NCBI RefSeq assembly: GCF_008087345.1
Contig: NZ_VHIB01000001.1
Coordinates: forward strand, 992,001-1,056,000
Origin: Nocardioides caldifontis
Lineage (GTDB): Bacteria > Actinomycetota > Actinomycetes > Propionibacteriales > Nocardioidaceae
Length of the DNA: 64,000 bases
Direction of reading: 5' to 3'
Position numbers and translations under genes: made by a program. Shown piece by piece: positions 9,005-17,046 of the stretch (positions are counted from its first letter, which is position 1; each line of letters starts with the position of its first letter). The notes beneath the pieces are model-generated. The model searched no databases. It saw nothing but the letters and a program-made list of their open reading frames with translations, and had not been told where the DNA came from.

Positions 9005-10156
9005 ATGGACTTCACCTACGACGACGAGCAGGTCGCCCTCCGCGACGCGGTGCGCGGCCTGGTGCGGAAGGCGTACGGCGACTTCGAGGAGCGCCGGCGC
9101 ACGACCCGGGAGGACCCCGGGTTCAGCGAGAAGCTCTGGGCGCAGCTCGCCGAGATGGGGCTGCTCGGGCTGCCGTTCTCCGAGGATGACGGTGGCGTCG
9201 GCGCCGGACCGGTCGAGGTCGGGATCGTGGCCCACGAGCTCGGCCGGGTGCTCGCCCCCGAGCCGTACCTCGCCTCGGTGGTCCTCGCCGGCGGTCTCGT
9301 CGCCGCGACCGGCACCCCGGAGCAGCGGGCCGAGCTCCTCGGCGCGCTCTCGGCGGGGGAGGTGCTGCTCGCGCTCGCCCACCAGGAGCCGGGCAGCCGC
9401 TGGGCTCCGGCCGCCTCGGCGGTGACCGCCCGCGAGGAGGGCGGCTCCTGGACCCTGACCGGCGTCAAGGAGCCGGTGGCGCACGGTGCCCGCGCTGACG
9501 TGCTGGTGGTGACCGCCGCGCTGCCGGACGGGGGCACCGGTGCGTTCGTCGTCGCCCCGGACGCCGACGGAGTGACCCGCGAGGGGTACCCGACCTACGA
9601 CGGGGGCCGCGCGGCCCGCCTCTCCCTCTCCGGTACGCCGGCGACGCCGCTGGGCGAGCCCGGTGCCGACGTCACCGACAGCATCGCCGCGGTGCTCGAC
9701 ACGGCGCGGGTCGTGGCGGGCCACGAGGCGCTCGGGGCGATGGAGGTCGCGCTCGCCACGACGACGGAGTACCTCAAGAACCGCAAGCAGTTCGGGGTCC
9801 CGCTGAACACCTTCCAGGCGCTGAACTTCCGGGCGGCCGACATGTACGTCTCGCTCGAGCTCGCCCAGAGCGTCGTGCACTGGGCGACGATGGTGCTGGC
9901 CACCGGCGACGGTGACCGGTCGGCGGACGCGGCGGCCCGGGCGGGGCTTCAGGTGAGCCGCGCCGGCCGGCACATCGGCCAGGAGGCGATCCAGCTGCAC
10001 GGCGGCATCGCGATGACCGCGGAGTACTCCGTCGGCAGCTACACCGCCCACCTGCACGTCCTGGAGCAGCTCCTCGGCGACGGCCAGCACCACCTGGCCG
10101 CGCTGGCGGGCACGGTCGCGGACCACGAGGTCCTCGACCCGCTGGCGGCATCCTGA
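9005..10156 (+). CDS. Acyl-CoA dehydrogenase (second, diverged member of the pair)
   Basis: At 383 residues, it starts DFTYDDEQVALRDAVRGLV. The mid-domain flavin loop is degenerate (LALAHQEPGSRWAPAASAV), lacking the usual FSEPDAGSD. The C-terminal domain keeps KNRKQFGVPLNTFQALNFRAADMYV and QLHGGIAMTAEYSVGSY. This conserved C-terminal half with an eroded central motif is what is seen in the less catalytic subunit of heteromeric actinobacterial acyl-CoA dehydrogenases. It follows its partner by 10 nt with a GAGGGGA ribosome site. After its stop come short imperfect direct repeats of a CCGGTCGGGCTGA unit, about three copies. Confidence 0.85.
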   Translation: MDFTYDDEQVALRDAVRGLVRKAYGDFEERRRTTREDPGFSEKLWAQLAEMGLLGLPFSEDDGGVGAGPVEVGIVAHELGRVLAPEPYLASVVLAGGLVAATGTPEQRAELLGALSAGEVLLALAHQEPGSRWAPAASAVTAREEGGSWTLTGVKEPVAHGARADVLVVTAALPDGGTGAFVVAPDADGVTREGYPTYDGGRAARLSLSGTPATPLGEPGADVTDSIAAVLDTARVVAGHEALGAMEVALATTTEYLKNRKQFGVPLNTFQALNFRAADMYVSLELAQSVVHWATMVLATGDGDRSADAAARAGLQVSRAGRHIGQEAIQLHGGIAMTAEYSVGSYTAHLHVLEQLLGDGQHHLAALAGTVADHEVLDPLAAS

Positions 10157-10194
10157 CCCGGTCGGGCTGACCGGTCGGGCTGACCCGTCGGGGC

Positions 10195-11259
10195 TCAGCC
10201 GCTGACCGCGAGCTGCACCACGCCGTAGCCGTCCAGCTGGCGCAGCGGCCGCACCAGCCCGTCCCGGCGGGCGAGCGCCGCCGCCGCGGCCCGGTTGGCG
10301 CACCCTGTCTTGCGGAGCACGCTGTCCACGTGGGTGTGCACCGTGCGTGCCGAGATGCCGAGCGTGCCCGCGACCTGGGCGTTGGTGAGCCCCACGGCGA
10401 CGCAGGTCAGCACCTCGAGCTCGCGGGCGGTCAGGTGGTGCGGCGGCTCGACCTCGAGGGTGTGCAGCAGCACCCGGCCCTCGTGGCGCGGCCCGACCGG
10501 CTGCACCACGAACGAGCACCAGCCGTCCCGGGTCGGCCAGAGCCCGGCGAGCCGGCGGTCGTGCGGGTCGTGTCCCCGGTCGCGGCGGGCCCCGCCGTGG
10601 TGCAGCGCGCGGACGACGTCGCGGAACTCCTCCTCGCCCAGCAGCTCCGGCAACGGGTGGCCGTCGACCTCGACGGCTGCGTCGCCGGTGAGCACCGCCG
10701 CAGCCGAGCCTTCGGGGAGCCGCGGCTCCACCGCGAGCCGCGCCTGCGGGTCCAGCAACCGGGCCAGCGCCGGCAGGACGGAGGCGAGGAGCTGCTGCGC
10801 GGTGCGGTCGAAGCACTCGTCGGTCGCGCTGAGGTGCACGAAGCCGACGCGCCGTCGACGGTGGCGGAGCTCGGCGGACATGCCGTCACGGAACCCGTGC
10901 GGCGCGAGCTGGGTGGTGAACAGCTCGCCCGTGCGGAACCGCTGCCCCGGCTCGGTCGAGATCGAGGGCGGCAGCGGTGCGCCGATGACCTGCTCCATGT
11001 GCGGGCCGCGCAGGAACGGTCCGGCCAGCGCCCGACGCGCCGGCTCGGGGTAGTGGCGCACCCCCACCTCGGTGCAGGCGAGGTCGCCGTCGACCACGGT
11101 GTGCAACGTCGAGGCGTCGCTGCGCACGACCCGGTCGAGCAGCTCGAGCGCGGCGTCGTGCTCGCCCGGCTCGGGCTGGGCTGTGGCGAGCAGCCCGAGC
11201 TCCGTGGCCGCGGCGACGCTCGCGGCGAGGTCGGACCCCATGACGGACGCCTGGACCAT
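10195..11259 (-). CDS. LuxR-type transcriptional regulator
   Basis: The 354-residue regulator has a C-terminal LuxR helix-turn-helix at about residues 275-335 (LTARELEVLTCVAVGLTNAQ followed by GISARTVHTHVDSVLRKTG). The upstream ~250 residues are a GAF-like or otherwise unassigned sensory region. ATG 11259 is preferred over the longer open frame because GAGGAGA sits just ahead. It diverges from an amidohydrolase gene across a 200-bp region with three inverted repeats, and probably controls that gene and itself. No receiver domain is seen, so it is not a two-component response regulator. Confidence 0.8.
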   Translation of the reverse strand: MVQASVMGSDLAASVAAATELGLLATAQPEPGEHDAALELLDRVVRSDASTLHTVVDGDLACTEVGVRHYPEPARRALAGPFLRGPHMEQVIGAPLPPSISTEPGQRFRTGELFTTQLAPHGFRDGMSAELRHRRRRVGFVHLSATDECFDRTAQQLLASVLPALARLLDPQARLAVEPRLPEGSAAAVLTGDAAVEVDGHPLPELLGEEEFRDVVRALHHGGARRDRGHDPHDRRLAGLWPTRDGWCSFVVQPVGPRHEGRVLLHTLEVEPPHHLTARELEVLTCVAVGLTNAQVAGTLGISARTVHTHVDSVLRKTGCANRAAAAALARRDGLVRPLRQLDGYGVVQLAVSG

Positions 11260-11299
11260 GCGCGTCTCCTCGGAGCTTGCACGGCCGCCGCCGGGGGTG

Positions 11300-11319
11300 A
11301 CCGTTCGTGCCCGAACGGT
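11300..11319. promoter_or_regulatory. Palindromic operator candidate
   Basis: Perfect 8-bp arms ACCGTTCG and CGAACGGT flank a 4-bp centre. It lies 40 bp ahead of the LuxR start, the usual place for autoregulation. Confidence 0.55.
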
Positions 11320-11347
11320 AACGCCGTCGTGGCACGGAGACAACGGG

Positions 11348-11363
11348 TCCGTACTTCTACGGA
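11348..11363. promoter_or_regulatory. Small inverted repeat in the LuxR-amidohydrolase intergenic region
   Basis: Arms TCCGTA and TACGGA with a CTTC centre, midway between the divergent genes. It could be a second regulator site; this is weaker than the 11300 palindrome. Confidence 0.35.
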
Positions 11364-11389
11364 TGCCGCCGCGTTCCCGTTCTGCTGCA

Positions 11390-11417
11390 CTGGGCCCCCA
11401 CTGCTGTGGGGGCCCAG
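11390..11417 (+). promoter_or_regulatory. Strong leader hairpin ahead of the amidohydrolase
   Basis: Perfect 11-bp arms CTGGGCCCCCA and TGGGGGCCCAG enclose CTGCTG. It ends about 43 bp before the GTG start, so it could be an operator, an attenuator or an mRNA 5' stabiliser. Confidence 0.5.
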
Positions 11418-11459
11418 CCGCCACCGCCGCACCCCGCCGTCCGACCTCGAGGAGCTACC

Positions 11460-13145
11460 GTGACCACGTCCGCCTCCGATGCCGCGAGCCGCGGCCCCGC
11501 CGACCTCGTCCTCACCCACGGACGGATCTGGACCCAGGACCACGACCAGCCCTGGGCGGAGGCCGTCGCGGTCGCCGACGGCCGGATCGTGGCCGTGGGC
11601 AGCGCCGACGACGTCGCCCCACTGATCGGTGACGCGACGACCGTCGAGGAGCTCGACGGCGCGTTCGTCATGCCCGGGCTCGTCGACGGCCACGTGCACC
11701 TCAACCTCGCCGGCGCGCAGGCGAAGTTCGAGCTCCCGCTGCTGCCGACCGACGGGATCGACGAGATCCTCGCCAAGGTCCGTGAGTGGGCCGACCGGCT
11801 CGGCCCCGACGAGTGGGTCGTGGGCGGCATCGTCGGCAGCACCGTGATGGACACGATCCTCGACGCCGGACCGATCGCCCGGCTCGACGAGGCCGCCGGC
11901 GGCCGCGCGGTCCTGCTCCGCGACGACTCGATGCACAACCGTTGGGTCAGCTCGCGGGCGCTGGAGCTGATGGGCGTCGAGGAGGGCACGCCGCACCCGG
12001 AGGGCGGCCACTACGGGCGCGACGCCGACGGACGGCTGACCGGGGTGCTGCAGGAGCTGGCCTCCGCCGTGGCCGAGGGCGCCTTCCAGCGGTCGGTCAC
12101 CGACCCGGCGGCGCGGGTGCGCGCGTCGGTCGCCAAGGCGCTGCGGATCATGAACGGCTACGGCATCACCTCGGTGCAGGACGCCGCCACGATGGCCCCG
12201 GCCGCCGAGGCGCTCGCCTCCCTCTCCGACGCCGGCGAGCTGACCGCGCGCGTCGTCGTGTCGACGCCGGTCCGTCCGTTCATCGAGGAGGGCACGGTCG
12301 GGACCGAGCTCGCGGAGATCGTGGCGCCGCTGCGCCGCGACGACGTGCGCCCGGACTTCGTCAAGGTGGTCCTCGACGGCGTGCCGATGACCCGGACCAC
12401 GGCGCTGCTCGAGCCCTACATCTGCCACCACGCCGGCCAGGAGCACGAGGTCGGCGAGGTCTACTGGAAGCTCGACGACCTCGTCGCCGAGCTCGACGAC
12501 TGCGTCCGCCGCGGGCTGCACGCCAAGCTGCACGCCACCGGCGACGCCTCCGTGCGCCGGGTGCTCGACGCCGTCGAGGTGATCCGGGAGCGGCACGGCG
12601 ACGCGGCGAGGTTCCAGATCGCACACACCGAGTACGTCCACCCCGACGACGTCCCCCGGTTCGCCACCCTCGGCGTGGTCGCCGACTTGTCGCCGTACAT
12701 CTGGTACCCCAGCGTCATCCAGGAGTCGATCGCGGCGCAGGTCCCCGCCGAGCTGGTGGAGCGCAGCTGGCCGGTCCGCGACCTCGTCGACGCCGGCGCG
12801 CTCGTCGCGGCCGGCTCCGACTGGCCCTGCGCGGCGCCGTCGCCCGACCCGTGGACCGGGCTGCAGACCCTGGTGACCCGGCGCAGCCCCGACGGCAGCT
12901 ACCCGGGCGCGCTCAACCCGGGCCAGGCGCTCACCGTGGAGGAGGCGGTCTCCGCGTTCACCACCAACCCGGCCCAGGCCGCCGGCCTCGGCGACACGGC
13001 CGGCCGCATCGCCGTCGGCTGCTCCGCCGACCTCGTGAAGCTCGACCGCGACCTCTTCCAGGTCGACGTCGAGGAGATCTACCGCACCCGGGCGCTGAAG
13101 ACCTGGTACGCCGGACGGGTCGTCCACGAGGTCGCCTCGGCCTGA
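11460..13145 (+). CDS. YtcJ-type metal-dependent amidohydrolase
   Basis: The 561-residue amidohydrolase of the TIM-barrel superfamily (amidohydrolase_3/YtcJ branch) has an N-terminal beta-sandwich (DLVLTHGRIWT), then the metal motif DGHVHL near residues 76-81, a mid-barrel FVKVVLDGVPMTRT, a HATGDASVRRVLDA segment and the C-terminal AGSDWP near residue 453. GTG 11460 follows a CGAGGAG site. The branch includes N-substituted formamide deformylases and many uncharacterised exo-enzymes; the substrate is unknown. A divergent LuxR regulator and three dyads lie upstream. A paralogue lies 0.4 kb downstream (13564-15207). Confidence 0.85.
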   Translation: MTTSASDAASRGPADLVLTHGRIWTQDHDQPWAEAVAVADGRIVAVGSADDVAPLIGDATTVEELDGAFVMPGLVDGHVHLNLAGAQAKFELPLLPTDGIDEILAKVREWADRLGPDEWVVGGIVGSTVMDTILDAGPIARLDEAAGGRAVLLRDDSMHNRWVSSRALELMGVEEGTPHPEGGHYGRDADGRLTGVLQELASAVAEGAFQRSVTDPAARVRASVAKALRIMNGYGITSVQDAATMAPAAEALASLSDAGELTARVVVSTPVRPFIEEGTVGTELAEIVAPLRRDDVRPDFVKVVLDGVPMTRTTALLEPYICHHAGQEHEVGEVYWKLDDLVAELDDCVRRGLHAKLHATGDASVRRVLDAVEVIRERHGDAARFQIAHTEYVHPDDVPRFATLGVVADLSPYIWYPSVIQESIAAQVPAELVERSWPVRDLVDAGALVAAGSDWPCAAPSPDPWTGLQTLVTRRSPDGSYPGALNPGQALTVEEAVSAFTTNPAQAAGLGDTAGRIAVGCSADLVKLDRDLFQVDVEEIYRTRALKTWYAGRVVHEVASA

Positions 13146-13165
13146 CCCGGACGGGGTCGAGCGGC

Positions 13166-13483
13166 TCAGCGCCCCGGCGCCGCGACCGGACCGTCGATCC
13201 GGACGATCTCGCGGACCGGGGTGCTGCGCCGCAGCGTGAGCGAGCCGGAGGAGCGTTCGAGCACCAGCACCAGCGGCTGCCCGAGCGCCGCGAGCGCCAC
13301 GGACCGGAGCCGCACCGGCTCCCGGTCGCCGCGGATCGCCGGGACCCGGACCGTCCTGGGGGTGCGGGTGGCGGTGCCCGCGTCGAGGTCGACCACGTAG
13401 GTCGACGTGGCGGTGCTGACCCGCCACCGCCCGGTGGCGCCGATCGTGGTCCGGGGTCGCGTCACCTGCAGCGTCGTCGTCAT
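13166..13483 (-). CDS. Hypothetical 105-residue protein
   Basis: A small basic protein beginning MTTTLQVTRPRTT, with alternating hydrophobic beta-like strands (STYVVDLDAGTATRTPRTV, QPLVLVLERSSGSLTLRRS). It has no transmembrane segment or signal peptide. Coding-type third-position GC and its placement between two amidohydrolases without overlap support a real gene, but I do not recognise the family. ATG 13483 is chosen; an upstream in-frame TTG is less likely. Confidence 0.5.
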   Translation of the reverse strand: MTTTLQVTRPRTTIGATGRWRVSTATSTYVVDLDAGTATRTPRTVRVPAIRGDREPVRLRSVALAALGQPLVLVLERSSGSLTLRRSTPVREIVRIDGPVAAPGR

Positions 13484-13563
13484 GCCCGCGAGCGTGGCGG
13501 ACGGCTCCGACAATTCCGGGAGGGTGCGCGCCCGCCGGGGGCGACCTGCGGTAGAACCACGTC

Positions 13564-15207
13564 GTGCTGAACGACGACCGTGACGACCTGCTCCTGCGCG
13601 GAGCGCCCGTCTACGACACCGGCCGGTGGGCGGGCGACTGCCTGCTCGTCCGGGACGGCCGCATCGCTGCCCGCGGCACCCACGACGACGTCGCGCACCT
13701 GGTCGGGCCGGCCACCCGCGAGGTCGACCTCAGCGGCACGTGGGTGCTGCCGGCGTTCCACGACGCGCACGCCCACCCGGTCTCCGCGGGGCTGGAGATG
13801 GAGCAGTGCGACCTGACCGGCGAGTCGACCGTGGAGGGGTACCTCGCCCGCGTCGTCGAGCACGCGGAGCGCCACCCCGAGCGGCCGTGGATCACCGGCG
13901 GCGGCTGGTCGATGGGGTCGTTCCCGCGGGGCGTCCCGTCGGCCCGGCTGCTCGACGAGGTCTGTCCCGACCGGCCCGTCTACCTGCCCAACCGCGACCA
14001 CCACTCCGCCTGGGTCAACACCCGGGCGATGGAGCTCGCCGGCATCACGTCGGCCACCCCGGACCCTGCCGACGGGCGCATCGAGCGGGACGCGGACGGG
14101 GCGCCTGTCGGTGCGCTGCACGAGGGCGCGATGGGGCTGGTCGCCGCGCTCCTGCCGGTTCCCGACGAGGACGACCTGCTCCGCGGGCTCCTCACCGCGC
14201 AGGCGCACCTGCACTCGTTGGGGATCGTCGGGTGGCAGGACGCGCTCGTGGGCCAGGGGCTCGGGATGCGCGACTCCCTCCCGGCGTACCTCCGGGCGGT
14301 GCGCGAGGGGCTGCTCACCGCGAAGGTGGTGGGCGCGCTGTGGTGGGACCGCGACCGCGGCGCGGACCAGGTCGACGGGCTCGTGGAGCGCCGCGGCCTG
14401 GCGCGTGAGGCGGGGTTCCGGGCGACGACCGTCAAGATCATGCAGGACGGGGTCTGCGAGACGCTGACCGCGGCGGTCCTCGAGCCGTACCTCGACGGGG
14501 CCGGCCGTCCCACCCACCGGCACGGCCTGTCGTTCATCGAGCCCGAGGCGCTGTGCGAGCACGTCGCCCGGCTCGACGCCCTCGACTTCCAGGTGCACGT
14601 GCACGCGCTCGGCGACCGGGCGGTGCGCGAGGCGCTCGACGCGGTCGAGCACGCGGTCGGGGTGAACGGCCGCCGCGGCAACCGGCACCACCTGGCCCAC
14701 CTGCAGATCGTCCACCCCGACGACGTGCCGCGTTTCGCGGAGCTCGACGTGGTGGCCAACGTCCAGCCGCTGTGGGCCTGCCGCGACGACGAGATGGTCG
14801 AGCTGACGCTGCCCTTCCTCGGCGAGACGGCGCGCCAGCAGCAGTACGTCTTCCGCTCGCTGCTCTCGGCGGGTGCGCGGCTCGCGTTCGGCAGCGACTG
14901 GCCGGTCTCGACCCCCGACCCGTTCGACTGCATGCACGTCGCGGTGAACCGCCGCGAGCCCGGGGCGGACGGAGCCGAACCGCTGCTCGAGCACGAGCGG
15001 CTCACCGTGGTGGAGGCGCTGCGCGCCTACACGCAGGGCAGCGCCTACGTGAACGGGCTCGAGGGCTCGACCGGCGCCCTCGAGGTGGGGATGGCCGCGG
15101 ACCTGGTGGCGGTCGACCAGGACGTGCTCGCGGCCCCGCCCGCGGAGCTCCACGCGACGGAGGTGCGGCACACCTTCGTGGACGGCGTCCTCGTGCACGG
15201 AGGCTGA
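13564..15207 (+). CDS. YtcJ-type metal-dependent amidohydrolase (second copy)
   Basis: The 547-residue paralogue of the gene at 11460 has DDLLLRGAPVYDTG at the N-terminus, the metal motif HDAHAHP near residues 65-71, a TVKIMQDGVCETLT barrel strand, HVHALGDRAVREALDAVE and the C-terminal FGSDWPVSTPDPF. Start GTG 13564 lacks a good ribosome site, so it may be leaderless or start slightly differently. The enzyme should be a cytosolic hydrolase of an amide or ester bond; the two copies have diverged enough to suggest different substrates. Confidence 0.82.
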   Translation: MLNDDRDDLLLRGAPVYDTGRWAGDCLLVRDGRIAARGTHDDVAHLVGPATREVDLSGTWVLPAFHDAHAHPVSAGLEMEQCDLTGESTVEGYLARVVEHAERHPERPWITGGGWSMGSFPRGVPSARLLDEVCPDRPVYLPNRDHHSAWVNTRAMELAGITSATPDPADGRIERDADGAPVGALHEGAMGLVAALLPVPDEDDLLRGLLTAQAHLHSLGIVGWQDALVGQGLGMRDSLPAYLRAVREGLLTAKVVGALWWDRDRGADQVDGLVERRGLAREAGFRATTVKIMQDGVCETLTAAVLEPYLDGAGRPTHRHGLSFIEPEALCEHVARLDALDFQVHVHALGDRAVREALDAVEHAVGVNGRRGNRHHLAHLQIVHPDDVPRFAELDVVANVQPLWACRDDEMVELTLPFLGETARQQQYVFRSLLSAGARLAFGSDWPVSTPDPFDCMHVAVNRREPGADGAEPLLEHERLTVVEALRAYTQGSAYVNGLEGSTGALEVGMAADLVAVDQDVLAAPPAELHATEVRHTFVDGVLVHGG

Positions 15208-15233
15208 GGGTGGGGCGGGGTTAGGGTGGCGCG

Positions 15234-15920
15234 ATGGACGACCACGGGATCCTGGAGGCGCTCGAGCGGCTGTCGAGCCGGCTGACCCCGGGAGACCTCG
15301 ACGCGACGCTGGAACGGGTCACCGCCGCGGCCGTCGAGCTGCTGCCCCAGGTGGACTACGCCAGCATCTCGGTCAAGCACGCCGAGGGACGGCTGGAGAC
15401 GGTGGCACCGACCGACGGGCTGCTGCTCGACGTCGACGCCGCGCAGTACCGCCTCCAGGAAGGGCCCTGCTACGAGGCGGCCGCCGAGAGCGGCCACGTG
15501 GTCGCCCCGGACCTCGCCGACGACGCCAGGTTCCCCCGCTACGCCCGCGTCGCGCTCGAGCACGGGATCCGTTCCCAGGTAGGCGTGCGGCTCTTCGACG
15601 CACCTCGGTCACAGGGTGCGCTGAACCTGTACTCGACGCAGGCGGGGGCCTTCGAGGACTTCTCCACCGTGAGCCGGCTCTTCGCCCACCAGGCCGCCAC
15701 CGCGATCTCCTACGCCCACGAGATCACCCAGCTCAAGGAGGCGATCCAGACCCGCGGCACGATCGGGCAGGCGGTCGGCATCCTCATGGAGCGCTACGCG
15801 CTCAACGACCAGCGGGCGTTCTCGCTGCTGACCCGGCTGTCGCAGGACCGCAACGTCAAGCTGCGCACCATCGCGGACGAGGTCGTCGCCTCGCCCGACT
15901 GGAGCCCCGAGCGGAGCTGA
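15234..15920 (+). CDS. GAF and ANTAR domain protein (RNA-binding antiterminator type)
   Basis: The 228-residue protein has an N-terminal GAF domain (about 20-160; GPCYEAAAESGHVVAPDLAD is typical) and a C-terminal ANTAR domain (about 165-222; IGQAVGILMERYALNDQRAF). ANTAR domains bind paired hexanucleotide-loop RNA hairpins and prevent transcription termination; the GAF domain presumably senses a small ligand or redox state. It is one of a widespread actinobacterial group usually not linked to one target. No ANTAR two-hairpin RNA was recognised nearby. Confidence 0.88.
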   Translation: MDDHGILEALERLSSRLTPGDLDATLERVTAAAVELLPQVDYASISVKHAEGRLETVAPTDGLLLDVDAAQYRLQEGPCYEAAAESGHVVAPDLADDARFPRYARVALEHGIRSQVGVRLFDAPRSQGALNLYSTQAGAFEDFSTVSRLFAHQAATAISYAHEITQLKEAIQTRGTIGQAVGILMERYALNDQRAFSLLTRLSQDRNVKLRTIADEVVASPDWSPERS

Positions 15921-15927
15921 CCGCCGC

Positions 15928-16521
15928 TCAGGCCGGGGGCCGCCAAGCGGGGTCGCGGCCGGTCAGCCCGAGCAGCCGGTCGAGCGCCGGCGCGTCCTCC
16001 GGTACGGCGACCACCGGCCCGAACAGGCCGGGCGTGCCCTCCGGACGCTCCGCAGCGGTGGGTGCCACGAACCCCATCGCGGCCTCCACGGCATCGACCG
16101 GCGGGTCGTACGGCTGACCGGTTGCCACCGCCAGGTCCCACCCGTGGACGACCACCTCGTCGAGCGCCACCAGCCCGGCCACCTCGCCCGGCATCTCGAC
16201 GCCACCGGCCTCGCTCATGCCCGTCCACGCCTGCGGGTCGCGCCAGGCCACGGCGAGCTCCGCCAGCGCGGCCGGGACGGTGTCGCGGAACTCCGGGTCG
16301 AGCCGTGAGCCGTCGACGACGGGCGGGCCGTCAGGACCGGGCTCGTGGCGCGCGGCCGTCGTGAACGCCAGTGCCAGCCCACCGAGGTGGTCGAGGAGCC
16401 CGGCGACGTCGGTGCCGGGGCACGGCGTGGGGCGGCCGAGGTCGTCGTCGCTGGTGCAGCGGACCAGGGCGGCGACGGCCTCGGTGGCTCCGCCCAGGTC
16501 GGGACGCCCGTCGCCGGTCAC
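15928..16521 (-). CDS. TIGR03086-like mycothiol-dependent/DinB-fold metalloprotein
   Basis: The 197-residue protein has [19 protein letters not shown] near the N-terminus (a metal histidine in DHL) and [18 protein letters not shown] near residues 120-138, both hallmarks of the TIGR03086 branch of the DinB/mycothiol maleylpyruvate isomerase superfamily. These are four-helix metal enzymes, some acting with mycothiol. Its ATG overlaps the stop of the DUF1905 gene by four bases, so the two are co-translated. The exact reaction is unknown. Confidence 0.8.
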   Translation of the reverse strand: MTGDGRPDLGGATEAVAALVRCTSDDDLGRPTPCPGTDVAGLLDHLGGLALAFTTAARHEPGPDGPPVVDGSRLDPEFRDTVPAALAELAVAWRDPQAWTGMSEAGGVEMPGEVAGLVALDEVVVHGWDLAVATGQPYDPPVDAVEAAMGFVAPTAAERPEGTPGLFGPVVAVPEDAPALDRLLGLTGRDPAWRPPA

Positions 16522-16835
16522 CGTGCGGTCCCGGCGGCCGCTGCCGATGCGGACCGATCGGTGCGCTCGGTGAGGAGCACCTCGACCTCCTCACCGGCCG
16601 CCTTGCCGATCCGCGCGCGCACCGCGGCGGCGACCGGGAGCATGTGGGTGCCGTCGCCGAGCGCCATGAACGAGGTCGCGAACGGCACCCCGTCCACCTC
16701 CCCGCGCACCTTCACGCGGCCGTGCGTACCGAAGAAGTCGACCGACTCCGACCAGCGCACGAAGGTCCACCCGCCCTTGCTCGGGCTCTTCTCGAGGGTC
16801 GCCCGGAACGTGACCGGGAGCTGTTGGGACGACAT
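16518..16835 (-). CDS. DUF1905 domain protein
   Basis: The 105-residue protein starts [16 protein letters not shown] and contains [20 protein letters not shown] and [20 protein letters not shown], matching the small beta-barrel DUF1905 family, here without the YdeI/OmpD partner domain sometimes fused to it. It is first in a two-gene operon with the TIGR03086 protein and diverges from a sigma factor gene. Function unknown; linkage hints at a stress-response role. Confidence 0.8.
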   Translation of the reverse strand: MSSQQLPVTFRATLEKSPSKGGWTFVRWSESVDFFGTHGRVKVRGEVDGVPFATSFMALGDGTHMLPVAAAVRARIGKAAGEEVEVLLTERTDRSASAAAAGTAR

Positions 16836-16899
16836 CGGTGCTCCTCTCCGCGGCCGGTCTGCGGCCGCCTCGCTCCTTCCGACGTACGCCGGTCGTGGA

Positions 16900-16924
16900 A
16901 CTCATCGCCGGACGACCGATGAGT
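16900..16924. promoter_or_regulatory. Inverted repeat between DUF1905 operon and ECF sigma gene
   Basis: Perfect 8-bp arms ACTCATCG and CGATGAGT with a 9-bp centre. It lies 65 bp upstream of the DUF1905 start and 120 bp upstream of the sigma factor, so it is a candidate operator for the divergent promoters. Confidence 0.45.
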
Positions 16925-17046
16925 CTTCTCCTGGCGGGACGTCTCCACCCCGTGACGTCGACGAGGGCTGTCCTTCCCTGTGGTTCCCTGTCGCCAGCGC
17001 GGCGCGGGCGACCTACAGTGGCGGCGAAGGATCGAAGGGAGCGGGT

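Noticed and set aside
10431-13427. Long minus-strand open frame of nearly 1,000 codons opposite the amidohydrolase
   Set aside because: It is a shadow of high third-position GC in the plus-strand gene and the LuxR gene; composition is Arg/Gly/Ala-rich low complexity.
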